A DNA stretch of 44,653 bases. Origin: Sphingomonas bacterium. GTDB taxonomy: Bacteria; Pseudomonadota; Alphaproteobacteria; Sphingomonadales; Sphingomonadaceae. Shown one piece after another: positions 1 through 7,438 of this stretch. The notes beneath the pieces are model-generated. The model did no database searches. It worked only from the letters and a program-made list of their open reading frames with translations, and was not told the origin of the DNA. Position numbers and translations under genes: made by a program. Within the stretch, counting starts at the first letter, position 1. Each line of letters begins with the position of its first letter. The stretch covers positions 1 through 44,653 of the forward strand of contig JASBRX010000027.1 in NCBI GenBank assembly GCA_030149245.1, written 5' to 3'.

Positions 1-1
1 C

Positions 2-1528
2 GCCGAGAGCTATCTCGGCGAGACCGTGACGCAGGCCGTCATTACCGTTCCGGCTTACTTCAACGACGCACAGCGTCAGGCGACCAAGGACGCGGGCAAG
101 ATCGCCGGCCTTGAAGTGCTGCGCATCATCAACGAGCCGACGGCGGCGGCGCTGGCCTATGGCCTCGACAAGGACAACAACAAGACCATCGCGGTCTATG
201 ACCTTGGCGGCGGCACGTTCGACATCTCGATCCTCGAGATCGGCGACGGCGTGTTCGAGGTGAAGGCGACCAATGGCGACACCTTCCTGGGCGGCGAGGA
301 TTTCGATTCCAAACTGGTCCAGTATTTCGCCGACGAGTTCAAGAAGGTCGAAGGCATCGACCTGACCAAGGACAAGCTGGCGCTGCAGCGCCTGAAGGAA
401 GCGGCCGAGAAGGCGAAGATCGAGCTGTCGTCGGCGCAGACGACCGAGGTCAACCTGCCCTTCATCACCGCCGACCAGAACGGCCCCAAGCACCTCGTCA
501 AGACGCTGTCGCGCGCGGAGCTGGAGCGGCTGGTCGACGACCTGATCACCCGCACGCTCGACCCGTGCCGCAAGGCGATGTCGGATGCGGGCGTGAAGTC
601 GGCGCAGATCGACGAGGTCGTGCTCGTCGGAGGCATGACCCGCATGCCCAAGGTGCGCCAGGTCGTGAAGGAGTTCTTCGGCAAGGAGCCGCACACCGGC
701 GTCAACCCCGATGAGGTGGTGGCGATCGGCGCTGCGATCCAGGCCGGCGTGCTGCAGGGCGACGTCAAGGACGTGCTGCTGCTCGACGTGACCCCGCTGT
801 CGCTGGGCATCGAGACGCTGGGTGGCGTGTTCACCCGCATGATCGACCGCAACACCACGATCCCGACCAAGAAAAGCCAGGTCTATTCGACTGCCGATGA
901 CAATCAGCAGGCGGTGACGATCCGCGTGTTCCAGGGCGAGCGCGAAATGGCGGCGGACAACAAGATGCTGGGCCAGTTCGACCTGGTCGGCATCCCCCCT
1001 GCCCCGCGCGGCGTGCCGCAGATCGAGGTGACGTTCGACATCGACGCCAATGGCATCGTCAACGTGTCGGCCAAGGACAAGGGCACCGGCAAGGAGCAGC
1101 AGATCCGCATCCAGGCCAGCGGTGGCCTGTCGGACAGCGACATCGACCAGATGGTGCGCGACGCCGAGAAGTTCGCCGAGGAGGACAAGGCGCGCCGCGC
1201 CGCCGCCGAGGCGAAGAACAATGCCGAATCGCTGATCCACACGACCGAACGCCAGCTCGCCGAAAATGGCGACAAGGTCGACGAGGCGCTGAAGGGCGAG
1301 ATCCAGTCGGCGATCGACGCGGCCAAGGCGGCGGTCGAAAGCGGCGACGCGGACGCGATGAACGAGAAGAGCCAGGCCCTCGCACAGGTCGCGATGAAGC
1401 TGGGTCAGGCGATCTACGAGAAGCAGCAGCAGTCGGAGGCTTCGCCTGCGGCCGATGCAGCAGCGGAGAAGCCGGCGGACGACGTGGTCGACGCCGAATT
1501 CTCCGAGGTGGACGACAACAAGGCGTAA
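2..1528 (+). CDS. dnaK: Molecular chaperone DnaK (Hsp70), 5' end outside window
   Basis: ATP-driven cytosolic Hsp70 chaperone that binds exposed hydrophobic peptides with DnaJ and GrpE. The frame is open from the window edge, giving 508 residues. A full DnaK is about 630-640, so roughly 125-130 N-terminal residues are missing. Visible landmarks are [10 protein letters not shown], the phosphate-2 loop [10 protein letters not shown], the adenosine motif [10 protein letters not shown], and the substrate-domain entry [15 protein letters not shown] charged helical lid follows, and the C-terminus ends [10 protein letters not shown], close to the usual Hsp70 EEVD-like tail. The apparent GTG start at 26 lies inside the conserved ATPase domain and is not the true start. 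The next gene in the same direction is dnaJ, 120 bp on. Confidence 0.98.
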   Translation, partial: AESYLGETVTQAVITVPAYFNDAQRQATKDAGKIAGLEVLRIINEPTAAALAYGLDKDNNKTIAVYDLGGGTFDISILEIGDGVFEVKATNGDTFLGGEDFDSKLVQYFADEFKKVEGIDLTKDKLALQRLKEAAEKAKIELSSAQTTEVNLPFITADQNGPKHLVKTLSRAELERLVDDLITRTLDPCRKAMSDAGVKSAQIDEVVLVGGMTRMPKVRQVVKEFFGKEPHTGVNPDEVVAIGAAIQAGVLQGDVKDVLLLDVTPLSLGIETLGGVFTRMIDRNTTIPTKKSQVYSTADDNQQAVTIRVFQGEREMAADNKMLGQFDLVGIPPAPRGVPQIEVTFDIDANGIVNVSAKDKGTGKEQQIRIQASGGLSDSDIDQMVRDAEKFAEEDKARRAAAEAKNNAESLIHTTERQLAENGDKVDEALKGEIQSAIDAAKAAVESGDADAMNEKSQALAQVAMKLGQAIYEKQQQSEASPAADAAAEKPADDVVDAEFSEVDDNKA

Positions 1529-1545
1529 TCAGATGATCCAAAACC

Positions 1546-1625
1546 GTCACCCCAGCGCAAGCTGGGGTCTCCGGCCTCAGGCGATCCGCCTGTGACGCGA
1601 GATGCCAGCGTTCGCTGGCATGACG
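1546..1625. repeat. Pair of REP-like palindromes between dnaK and dnaJ
   Basis: Two perfect short hairpins: a 7 bp stem CCCCAGC/GCTGGGG around GCAA (1550-1567) and a 7 bp stem TGCCAGC/GCTGGCA around GTTC (1603-1620). The outer edges, cCGTCAC and TGACGG, are inverted with respect to each other, so the whole looks like one composite palindromic element. The GTCACCCC start matches the arms of the element at 3751-3858. Such a structure inside an operon could stabilise or attenuate the downstream message; that role is inference. Confidence 0.7.
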
Positions 1626-1648
1626 GCTTTTGGGCGGGGGCCGAGTGA

Positions 1649-2761
1649 ATGACCACCCAGGTAGATTATTACGAGCTGCTCGGCGTTTCGCGCGATGCAG
1701 ACGATGCGACGATCAAATCGGCGTTTCGCAAGCTGGCGATCCAGTGCCACCCGGACAAGCATGGCGGGTGCAAGGAGCATGAAGCCAAGTTCAAGGCGAT
1801 CAACGAAGCCTATGATTGCCTGAAGGACCCGCAGAAGCGCGCGGCCTATGACCGGTTCGGCCATGCCGGGCCGCAGGGCATGGGCGGTGGCGGCGGACAG
1901 GGTTTCGACGGCTTTGCCGATATCTTCGAATCCATGTTCGGCGAGTTCATGGGCGGACGCGGCGGTGGCGGACAGCGCCAGGCACGCGGCGCCGACCTGC
2001 GCTACGACATGGAAATCAGCCTGGAAGATGCTTTTCACGGCAAGCAGGCGGACATCACCATCGACGTATCCGGCCCGTGCGAGCCGTGCGGCGGGACCGG
2101 CGCTGCGCCGGGGACGATGGCGAAGCGCTGCACTACCTGTGCCGGGCACGGCAAAGTACGCGCGCAGCAGGGCTTTTTCGTGGTCGAGCGGACGTGTCCG
2201 GCGTGCCACGGTGCGGGCCAGACAATCGCCGATCCGTGCCGCAATTGCCGGGGCGAGGGCCGCGTCGACAAGACGGTGACGCTCAACGTCAACATCCCGC
2301 CGGGCGTCGACGAAGGTACGCGCATCCGCATGGCGGGACAGGGCGAAGCCGGTGCGCGCGGTGCGCCTCCGGGCGATCTCTACATCTTCCTGCACGTCAA
2401 ACCGCATGCGATCTTCGAGCGCGAGGGCACGACGCTTTACGCGCGCGCGCCGATCAGCTTCACCACGGCGGCACTGGGCGGCGAGATCGAGATCCCCGGG
2501 CCGGACGGCGAACTGCACCGCATCCACCTCCACCCCGGCACGCAGAGCGGGCGCGAGGTGCGTCAGCGCGGTGCGGGCATGCCGGTGCTGCAGGGGCGCG
2601 GTCGCGGCGACCTGGTCGTGCGGATCGAGGTCGAGATCCCGACCAAGCTGTCGGGCGAACAGCGCGCGCTGCTCGAACAGTTCCGCGCGCTGGAGACGGG
2701 TGAGGAATGCCCGGTGTCGACCGGGTTCTTCGACAAGCTGAAGAAGGCGGTGGGGGGCTGA
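1649..2761 (+). CDS. dnaJ: Chaperone protein DnaJ (Hsp40)
   Basis: Co-chaperone that delivers unfolded substrates to DnaK and stimulates its ATPase. The 370 residues have the full type I layout: a J domain (about 5-70) with the HPD motif (CHPDKHGG), a Gly/Phe linker (about 75-115), four zinc-binding repeats (CEPCGGTG, CTTCAGHG, CPACHGAG, CRNCRGEG, about 146-212) and two C-terminal beta-barrel domains ending in a dimerisation tail. Length is normal (about 370-380). The start is the ATG after GGGCGGGGGCCGAGTGA. It lies 120 bp after dnaK, separated by a palindromic repeat. Confidence 0.98.
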   Translation: MTTQVDYYELLGVSRDADDATIKSAFRKLAIQCHPDKHGGCKEHEAKFKAINEAYDCLKDPQKRAAYDRFGHAGPQGMGGGGGQGFDGFADIFESMFGEFMGGRGGGGQRQARGADLRYDMEISLEDAFHGKQADITIDVSGPCEPCGGTGAAPGTMAKRCTTCAGHGKVRAQQGFFVVERTCPACHGAGQTIADPCRNCRGEGRVDKTVTLNVNIPPGVDEGTRIRMAGQGEAGARGAPPGDLYIFLHVKPHAIFEREGTTLYARAPISFTTAALGGEIEIPGPDGELHRIHLHPGTQSGREVRQRGAGMPVLQGRGRGDLVVRIEVEIPTKLSGEQRALLEQFRALETGEECPVSTGFFDKLKKAVGG

Positions 2762-2845
2762 GCGCTCTCCCCCGTCGCTCCAGCCCAAGGTCTGGACGAC
2801 GAACAGGGCAGCGCGTCGAACGTTTGATCTGGATCGCGCTCTACA

Positions 2846-2930
2846 GCCGTTTGCCCTGAGCTTGTCGAAGGGCAGTAGCCGCCCTTCGTGAGCGCAGGAG
2901 CGGTGCTTCGACAAGCTCAGCACAAACGGC
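2846..2930. repeat. Inverted repeat of the TTCGACAAGCTCAG type
   Basis: Two arms in opposite orientation: 2846-2875 contains CCTGAGCTTGTCGAAG and 2906-2930 contains CTTCGACAAGCTCAGCACAA. They are flanked by GCCGTTTG and CAAACGGC and enclose about 30 bp. It sits between the convergent ends of dnaJ and the TSUP permease, where such elements can act as bidirectional transcript ends. I know this arm sequence as a common intergenic repeat in sphingomonads and related GC-rich bacteria. Confidence 0.75.
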
Positions 2931-2958
2931 GAGGTGAGTGAGGTTTATCGCGCGTGCC

Positions 2959-3702
2959 TCAATACACCCCGAACAGCTTCGCACTGGCAACCATCAGGAC
3001 GAGGCCGAGGGCGCGCAGGATCCACTTTTGCGGTAGTTTGATGCCGAGCGTGGTGCCGACCAGCGCGCCCGCCAGCACAGCGACGGCGTAGAGCGGGAGT
3101 TCGGGCGGGAGCTTGCCGACCGACGCGAAATTGCCCGCGAGCCCTGCGGCGGAATTGGCGAGGATGAATACCGCGACGACGCCCGAGGCTGGCTTGGGCG
3201 CGGACCAGGCGAGGAACAGCAGCAGCGGCGAGAGGAAGATGCCGCCGCCGGTGCCGGTGAGGCCGGCGAGCAGGCCGAGGCCGATTCCGGCGAGGATCGC
3301 CACCCACAAAGGCGGATCGTGCCATTCGCGCTCTGCCTTCAGCTCGCGTGGCCACAGCATGCGGGCGGCGGAGAAGAGCAGCACTGCGCCCATCGCCGGG
3401 CGGTAAATTTCGGGTGGGATGTGGATCATGCCCCCGAGGAACGCCGCCGGCATGGCTCCGACGAGGAACGGCCACAGCGTGCGCCAGCGGAACAGCCCGG
3501 CGCGGGCGTAGCGGATCGATCCCAGGGTCGCGACGATCAGGTTGAGGACCAATGCGGTCGGTCGCATCGTCGCCACCGGCACGCTGAACAGCGCCATCAG
3601 CGCGATATAGGACGATGCCCCGCCATGCCCGACGGTGGAATAGAGCATGGCGCCGAGGAACATGCAGGCAGCGAGTGCGAGGTGGAGGGTGTCGACGGGC
3701 AT
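2959..3702 (-). CDS. TSUP (TauE/SafE) family membrane permease
   Basis: Predicted 247-residue inner-membrane protein of the sulfite exporter TauE/SafE family, which moves sulfite, sulfoacetate or other small organosulfur anions. The specific substrate cannot be read from sequence. It opens with a hydrophobic helix and the family-typical MLYSTVGHGGASSYIA, followed by several hydrophobic segments and the mid-protein GLGLLAGLTGTGGGIFLSPLL repeat of the half-motif (two homologous halves). I take the ATG at 3702 (MPVDTLHLAL); the open frame continues upstream through a repeat with no family similarity. It is convergent with dnaJ and apparently monocistronic. Confidence 0.88.
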   Translation of the reverse strand: MPVDTLHLALAACMFLGAMLYSTVGHGGASSYIALMALFSVPVATMRPTALVLNLIVATLGSIRYARAGLFRWRTLWPFLVGAMPAAFLGGMIHIPPEIYRPAMGAVLLFSAARMLWPRELKAEREWHDPPLWVAILAGIGLGLLAGLTGTGGGIFLSPLLLFLAWSAPKPASGVVAVFILANSAAGLAGNFASVGKLPPELPLYAVAVLAGALVGTTLGIKLPQKWILRALGLVLMVASAKLFGVY

Positions 3703-3750
3703 CGTAGTTGAGGCGTAGCGCGTGGCCGTTCTGCGTCCAGCCCGTTTGTT

Positions 3751-3858
3751 GTCACGCCGGACTTGGTCCGGGGGCCACCGGGCGGCGAGGCGCGAAGCAA
3801 GAGGCGATAGCATCGGGAGTGAGGCAAAGTGGACCCCGGCACGGGGGCCGGGGTGACG
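3751..3858. repeat. Composite palindromic repeat, GTCAC-type arms
   Basis: The left arm (3751-3778) begins GTCACGCCGGACTTGG and ends GGGGGCCAC. The right arm (3829-3858) reads GTGGACCCC...GGGGTGACG, its inverted counterpart. About 50 bp separate them. Arm edges match the dnaK-dnaJ element (GTCACCCC...GGGGTC). It lies upstream of the TSUP gene. Confidence 0.65.
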
Positions 3859-3876
3859 ATGATGTTGGGGAATTAG

Positions 3877-3985
3877 CCCTCTCTCCGCTTGCGGGGAGAG
3901 GGTTGGGAGAGGGGCATGTGCTCTCAAGCCAATCGCTGGTGGGCGAGTCCCCCTCTCCCCGGCCCTCTCCCCGGAGGGGAGAGGG
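3877..3985. repeat. Composite palindromic repeat, CCCTCTCC-type arms
   Basis: Two hairpins: 3877-3902 (12 bp stem with one mismatch around TT) and 3963-3985 (a perfect 10 bp stem CCCTCTCCCC/GGGGAGAGGG around GGA). Each is built from the same CCCTCTCC/GGAGAGGG blocks. It is non-coding; apparent open frames through it give low-complexity peptides only. Confidence 0.7.
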
Positions 3986-4003
3986 AGAAGAAGGGGCATC
4001 ACC

Positions 4004-4039
4004 CCAAAACCAAAAGAGGGCCGGCGTTTCCGCCAGCCC
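4004..4039 (-). terminator. Intrinsic terminator, minus strand
   Basis: On the minus strand there is a 9 bp G+C-rich stem (GGGCTGGCG/CGCCGGCCC, one G-T pair) closed by a GAAA tetraloop, followed at once by TCTTTTGGTTTT. This is a good Rho-independent terminator. It ends whatever is transcribed leftwards through 4040-4788. Confidence 0.7.
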
Positions 4040-4788
4040 CCCGGTGTCGCCATCCGCTCGCTTGCCCATCCGGGAGACGGGCGCGCCGCGGTGGCGGCAG
4101 GCAGTGGTCCGCTTCCGGCAAGGGACTGCGGGACCCTGCGTTCCAACGGTCGCAAAGCGTCCGCTGGCCGGTCACCGGGACGGGGGCGGTTCCGAAGAGC
4201 CGCGTTCCCGCCTCGATGTCCTTGCAATCCCTTCCCGCCTTGCGGCGTTCCGGCATCGCGGTCCGGTCATCGATCGACACGATCCCCGAAGGGTCGTTTC
4301 ATTCGATCACCTCGCGCCGGTTCCTTTGCCCGAAGGCTTCCAGCTCCGTCGCGGCTGTGGCTGCCTCATCCTGGCCCTGCCCAAAAGGCGCGACCGTTCC
4401 GCTGCAACCCGCTCCACCCGGTCCGAAGAGGGGCTTTGCGTCCGTGGCTTCCGGTTCGGTTCGTTGCCCGAAGGCTCCAGCCCCTGCCCGGCCGCCTGTC
4501 ATCCCCGGCACGAATGCCCGGGATGCCATTGGACGCCTGTCCGTTCCGTTCCCGCCGGGTCGATGCGAACATCGCCCCTGCGGTTTCCCGGGGTGGCGTC
4601 CCCGTCCCGATCCATGCGGTTTCCCGAAGGCACCTGCACGGGTCAGGCCGTGACAAACATCTGATTTCGCTTTGGTTTCCCGCTGCGGCCTCATCTGCCT
4701 GCCCCATGATGCTGTCACGCTTTGCGAGTCGGGCGAAGGGGCGATCGACCGTTACCATCTGTGGATAACGTGAATCGCGGGAAGAGAT
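4040..4788 (-). other. Unassigned 750 bp stretch; candidate structured RNA or decayed gene
   Basis: No recognisable gene. On the minus strand it carries four CCTTCGGG motifs, i.e. C(UUCG)G tetraloops in RNA. They lie at 4280-4296 (stem CGACCC/GGG-TCG with one bulge), 4328-4337 and 4466-4475 (stem GCC/GGC), and 4623-4630. A fifth UUCG hairpin is at 4186-4203 (GCGG..TC/GA..CCGC). GGGAAACC occurs three times. A good terminator follows at 4004-4039. Alternatively it is an old protein gene: read leftwards from 4718, FG dipeptides recur in one frame (AFGK, AFGQ, LFGP, PFGQ, AFGQ, LFGT), interrupted by a TGA at 4299. Codon use is flatter than in neighbouring genes. A transcript could start in or before the cupin gene, which reads in the same direction. 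Confidence 0.3.
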
Positions 4789-5220
4789 TTAGCGGGTGGG
4801 CGACCAGTCGGGTGGGGCGAGCTCGAACCCGGCAAAGTCGAATCCGGGGACGACGATGCAGCTGACCAATGCCCAGCCGCGATGCGCATCTGCCGCCTGC
4901 CAGCGATTCGTCGGGACGCGCGCCTGCGGCTGGTAACCGGACAGCACGTCGCCGCCAAGCACGATCGTCTCCGGATTGGCGTCCGCCGCATCGGCAATCA
5001 TCAGGTCGAGCGGCGATCCGGCGTGCCACAGCCACAGTTCATCGGCATCGACGCGGTGCCAGTGGGACCTCTGCCCCTGTTCCAGCAGGAACAGGATCGC
5101 GGTGCCGGGGGACCTGCCACCGTCCTCAAGTGATTGAGAACGCCATGTTTCCCGATACCAGCCGCCTTCCGGATGCGGCGCGAGACTGAGGCGTTCGATA
5201 AGGGTGCGGGCTTCCTGCAT
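4789..5220 (-). CDS. Cupin family protein (DUF985-like)
   Basis: Small 143-residue single-domain beta-barrel protein. Recognisable cupin_5/DUF985 features are the opening LIERLSLAPHPEGGWYRETW, the metal-site-like strand GQRSHWHRVDADELWLWHAG, and the later GWALVSCIVVPGFDFAGFEL. The HxH...E pattern suggests a bound metal, but members of this family have no agreed substrate. The ATG at 5220 fits the family N-terminus; longer readings run through an unrelated promoter region. A hairpin-rich non-coding stretch lies downstream. Confidence 0.85.
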   Translation of the reverse strand: MQEARTLIERLSLAPHPEGGWYRETWRSQSLEDGGRSPGTAILFLLEQGQRSHWHRVDADELWLWHAGSPLDLMIADAADANPETIVLGGDVLSGYQPQARVPTNRWQAADAHRGWALVSCIVVPGFDFAGFELAPPDWSPTR

Positions 5221-5256
5221 GCCAGATGAACTGCACGAAATGTGACGTTCATGAAA

Positions 5257-5281
5257 CCCCGCCTCGCCGGGGCGCGTTTTT
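5257..5281 (+). terminator. Terminator-like hairpin upstream of glycine-zipper gene
   Basis: CCCCG (5257-5261) can pair with CGGGG (5268-5272), followed by CGCG and five T. It lies 33 bp before the start at 5314 and after no plus-strand gene, so it would act as a leader attenuator or is incidental. Confidence 0.25.
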
Positions 5282-5313
5282 AGCCGCGAGTTCAGGAAGA
5301 TGGAGTAGAGATT

Positions 5314-5634
5314 ATGCGTAACCTGATGCTGGCGCTGGGCGCCGCTTCGCTGGCCGTCCCCGCGACGGTGATGCTGCCGAACACGTCGAACGAGGCGCAG
5401 GCGCAAAGCAAGAAGAAGCGCTACAGCTATCGCGAGTGGAAGGGCCGGGACGGCCGCCGCTATTGCCGCAAGCCCGATGGCACGACCGGTCTGGTGATCG
5501 GTGGCGTCACTGGCGCGCTGGTCGGACGCACGATCGATACGCGCGGCGACCGCACGGTCGGCACGCTGCTGGGTGCAGCGGCAGGTGCGGTTGCGGGTCG
5601 CGAGATCGAGCGCAGCGGCAAGCGCTGCCGTTAA
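5314..5634 (+). CDS. Secreted glycine-zipper protein, copy 1
   Basis: 106-residue envelope protein of unknown function. The N-terminal signal sequence (about 1-31, ending EAQAQS) is followed by a basic stretch, then DGRRYCRKPDGTTG. A glycine-zipper pair follows (VIGGVTGALVG and LLGAAAGAVAG), typical of the Gly-zipper_2TM family found in outer-membrane lipoproteins and 17 kDa antigen-like proteins. It ends KRCR. Two Cys (in YCR and KRCR) could form a disulfide. The start has GGAGTAGAG 6 bp upstream. A paralogue with the same DGR.YCR...RCR frame follows at 5738; a terminator sits between them. Confidence 0.8.
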   Translation: MRNLMLALGAASLAVPATVMLPNTSNEAQAQSKKKRYSYREWKGRDGRRYCRKPDGTTGLVIGGVTGALVGRTIDTRGDRTVGTLLGAAAGAVAGREIERSGKRCR

Positions 5635-5660
5635 GCGGCGCGAAACAGTGCGAAATGATT

Positions 5661-5690
5661 CGGGGCGCGGGATATTTCCGCGCCCCGTTT
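5661..5690 (+). terminator. Intrinsic terminator after glycine-zipper gene 1
   Basis: Perfect 10 bp stem CGGGGCGCGG/CCGCGCCCCG with a 7-nt loop, then TTT. It separates the two paralogous glycine-zipper genes into different transcripts or attenuates read-through. Confidence 0.75.
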
Positions 5691-5737
5691 CGTTGGCACC
5701 GCATCGGCGGGGGGCATCATGAACAGGGAGATGCCCG

Positions 5738-6121
5738 ATGAACTTCTCACTTCGCACCGGCATGATCGCGCTGAGCGCTGGCGCCATGGCGCTGACCGGC
5801 GCGTGCAGCCAATATGGCTATGACCGGCCCAGCTATGCCAGCGGTGGCGGCGGATGGGACGCACAGCGTTATTATCGTGACGGCAATTATCAGGAGCGGC
5901 GCCTGAGCCGTGGCGACAATGTCTATGTCGGTCGCGACGGGCGCTATTACTGCCGCCGCAGCGACGGCACCGCAGGTCTGATCGTCGGCGGGCTTGCGGG
6001 CGGCGTGCTCGGCAACATCATCGCGCCGGGCGGGTCCAAGACGTTGGGCACGATCATCGGCGCAGCCGGTGGCGCGGCGATCGGCTCTGCGGTCGATAAG
6101 GGTGAAGTGCGTTGCCGCTGA
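5738..6121 (+). CDS. Glycine-zipper lipoprotein, copy 2
   Basis: 127-residue paralogue of the preceding gene. The N-terminus has a lipobox (ALTGAC, Cys about 23), so it is predicted to be lipid-anchored, unlike copy 1. A Tyr/Gly-rich spacer follows, then DGRYYCRRSDGTAG and a glycine-zipper pair (LIVGGLAGGVLG and IIGAAGGAAIG), ending VRCR. Start: ATG with GGGAGATGCCCG upstream. Probable role: structural or stress-related envelope lipoprotein; this is inference from the family. Confidence 0.8.
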   Translation: MNFSLRTGMIALSAGAMALTGACSQYGYDRPSYASGGGGWDAQRYYRDGNYQERRLSRGDNVYVGRDGRYYCRRSDGTAGLIVGGLAGGVLGNIIAPGGSKTLGTIIGAAGGAAIGSAVDKGEVRCR

Positions 6122-6167
6122 TCCCGATTCCGCAAATTTAACGCAAAGGGTGTAGTGCGCTGGAGCA

Positions 6168-7349
6168 ATGCTTCGCGTGCTCACCCTTTCCTCACTGTTT
6201 CCCGATGCGTCGCGGCCCAATTTCGGCGTGTTTGTCGAGCGGCAGACCCTGGGGCTGGCGGGGCATCCACAGGTTGAATTGAAGCTGGTGGCGCCGATCG
6301 GGCTGCCGCCGTTTCCGCTCTCGCGCTTTGGACGCTATGCCGCGCTCGCCACCCTGCCCCGCCATGAGGTCTGGAAGGGCGTGGAGGTGTGGCGTCCGCG
6401 CTTTGCCAATGTACCGGCGACCGGTGGGCGACTCCATGCCGCAATGCTGACCGCGCGACTGACGCCCTTGTTGCGCGCGATCCGGCGCGAGTTTGCGTTC
6501 GATGTGATCGATGCGAGCTTTTTCTTTCCCGACGGCGTTGCGGCGGTCGCGCTGGGCCGCGCATTCGGCGTGCCGGTATCGATCAAGGCGCGCGGGGCGG
6601 ATATCCATCACTGGGGACGCGCACCGGGCACGGCGGCGCAGGTGTTGCGCGCTGGACAGGCTGCGGACGGGTTGCTCGCCGTGGCCGGATCGATGCGTGA
6701 CGATATGGTGGCGCTGGGCATGGATGCGGCCAAGATCCGGGTCCATCGCACTGGAGTTGACCTCGATCGCTTCGCGCCGCGCGACCGGGCGGCGGCGAAG
6801 GCGGCATTGGGGGCCGCCGGCCCGCTGGTGGCGAGCGTCGGCGCGCTGATCCCGCGCAAGGGGCATGAGATCGTGATCGACGCGGTCGCAGCGCTGCCCG
6901 GCGTGCGACTGATGATCGCAGGCGAAGGGCCGGAGCGACCGAGGCTGGTGGCGCAGATCGCGCGGCTGGGCGTCGGCGACCGGGTAACGTTGCTGGGCAG
7001 CGTGGCGCATGGCGACTTGCCGGACCTGCTGGCTGCGGCGGACGTGATGGCGCTGGCGTCGTCGTCGGAAGGCCTTGCCAATGCGTGGGTCGAGGCGCTG
7101 GCAAGCGGGACGCCGGTGGTCATCCCCGATGCGGGCGGCGCGCGCGAACTGGTCACCGCGCCCGAGCAAGGGCGGATTGTCGCGCGGACAGCAGGGGCCT
7201 TTGCCGAGGCGATCAGAGCGCTGGTCGCGGCCCCTCCCCCGCCCGACGCGGTGCGCGCGGGCGCGGCGGGATTCACCTGGGAGGCGAACCGCGACGCGCT
7301 CTATGCGCATCTGTCTGGATTGGTGCGGAACCGACGGGCCGGGTTTTGA
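6168..7349 (+). CDS. Family 4 glycosyltransferase
   Basis: 393-residue GT-B fold enzyme transferring a sugar from an activated donor, probably to a polysaccharide or lipid-linked glycan. The N-terminal acceptor domain starts LRVLTLSSLFPDASRPNFG. The second domain starts near LVASVGALIPRKGHE and carries the donor-site signature LASSSEGLANAWVEALASGTPVV (E-x7-E type) and PDAGGARELV, as in GT4 enzymes. No membrane segment or signal peptide. It starts 46 bp after the lipoprotein gene and is not surrounded by other polysaccharide genes, so the acceptor cannot be guessed. Confidence 0.88.
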   Translation: MLRVLTLSSLFPDASRPNFGVFVERQTLGLAGHPQVELKLVAPIGLPPFPLSRFGRYAALATLPRHEVWKGVEVWRPRFANVPATGGRLHAAMLTARLTPLLRAIRREFAFDVIDASFFFPDGVAAVALGRAFGVPVSIKARGADIHHWGRAPGTAAQVLRAGQAADGLLAVAGSMRDDMVALGMDAAKIRVHRTGVDLDRFAPRDRAAAKAALGAAGPLVASVGALIPRKGHEIVIDAVAALPGVRLMIAGEGPERPRLVAQIARLGVGDRVTLLGSVAHGDLPDLLAAADVMALASSSEGLANAWVEALASGTPVVIPDAGGARELVTAPEQGRIVARTAGAFAEAIRALVAAPPPPDAVRAGAAGFTWEANRDALYAHLSGLVRNRRAGF

Positions 7350-7350
7350 T

Positions 7351-7436
7351 AGCGCACAAAGACACAAAGCCACGAAGAGTTAGAGCGCTTCGCGCAGCAC
7401 CACTGCTTCTTCGTGCCTTCGTGTCTTTGTGCGAGC
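7351..7436. repeat. Long inverted repeat between convergent genes
   Basis: The left arm (7352-7377) contains GCACAAAGACACAAAG and CACGAAG. The right arm (7408-7434) contains CTTCGTG and CGTGTCTTTGTGCG. About 30 bp lie between. The stem is nearly perfect over 25 bp. It fills almost the entire gap between the glycosyltransferase and the DUF3089 gene and probably serves as a bidirectional transcript end. Confidence 0.8.
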
Positions 7437-7438
7437 TA

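Noticed and set aside
3889..4653. Long plus-strand open frames of 225-318 codons across the 3.7-4.8 kb gap
   Set aside because: They run through palindromic repeats, give Pro/Arg-rich low-complexity peptides and lack ribosome sites; typical chance frames in GC-rich DNA.
4760..4768. DnaA box (TGTGGATAA, the complement of TTATCCACA) suggesting a replication origin
   Set aside because: A single perfect box with no cluster, no AT-rich unwinding region and no origin-linked genes.
4040..4788. RNase P RNA, tmRNA, SRP RNA or 6S RNA
   Set aside because: None of the conserved cores (for example GAGGAAAGTCC of RNase P, or the tRNA-like ends and tag codons of tmRNA) is present on either strand.
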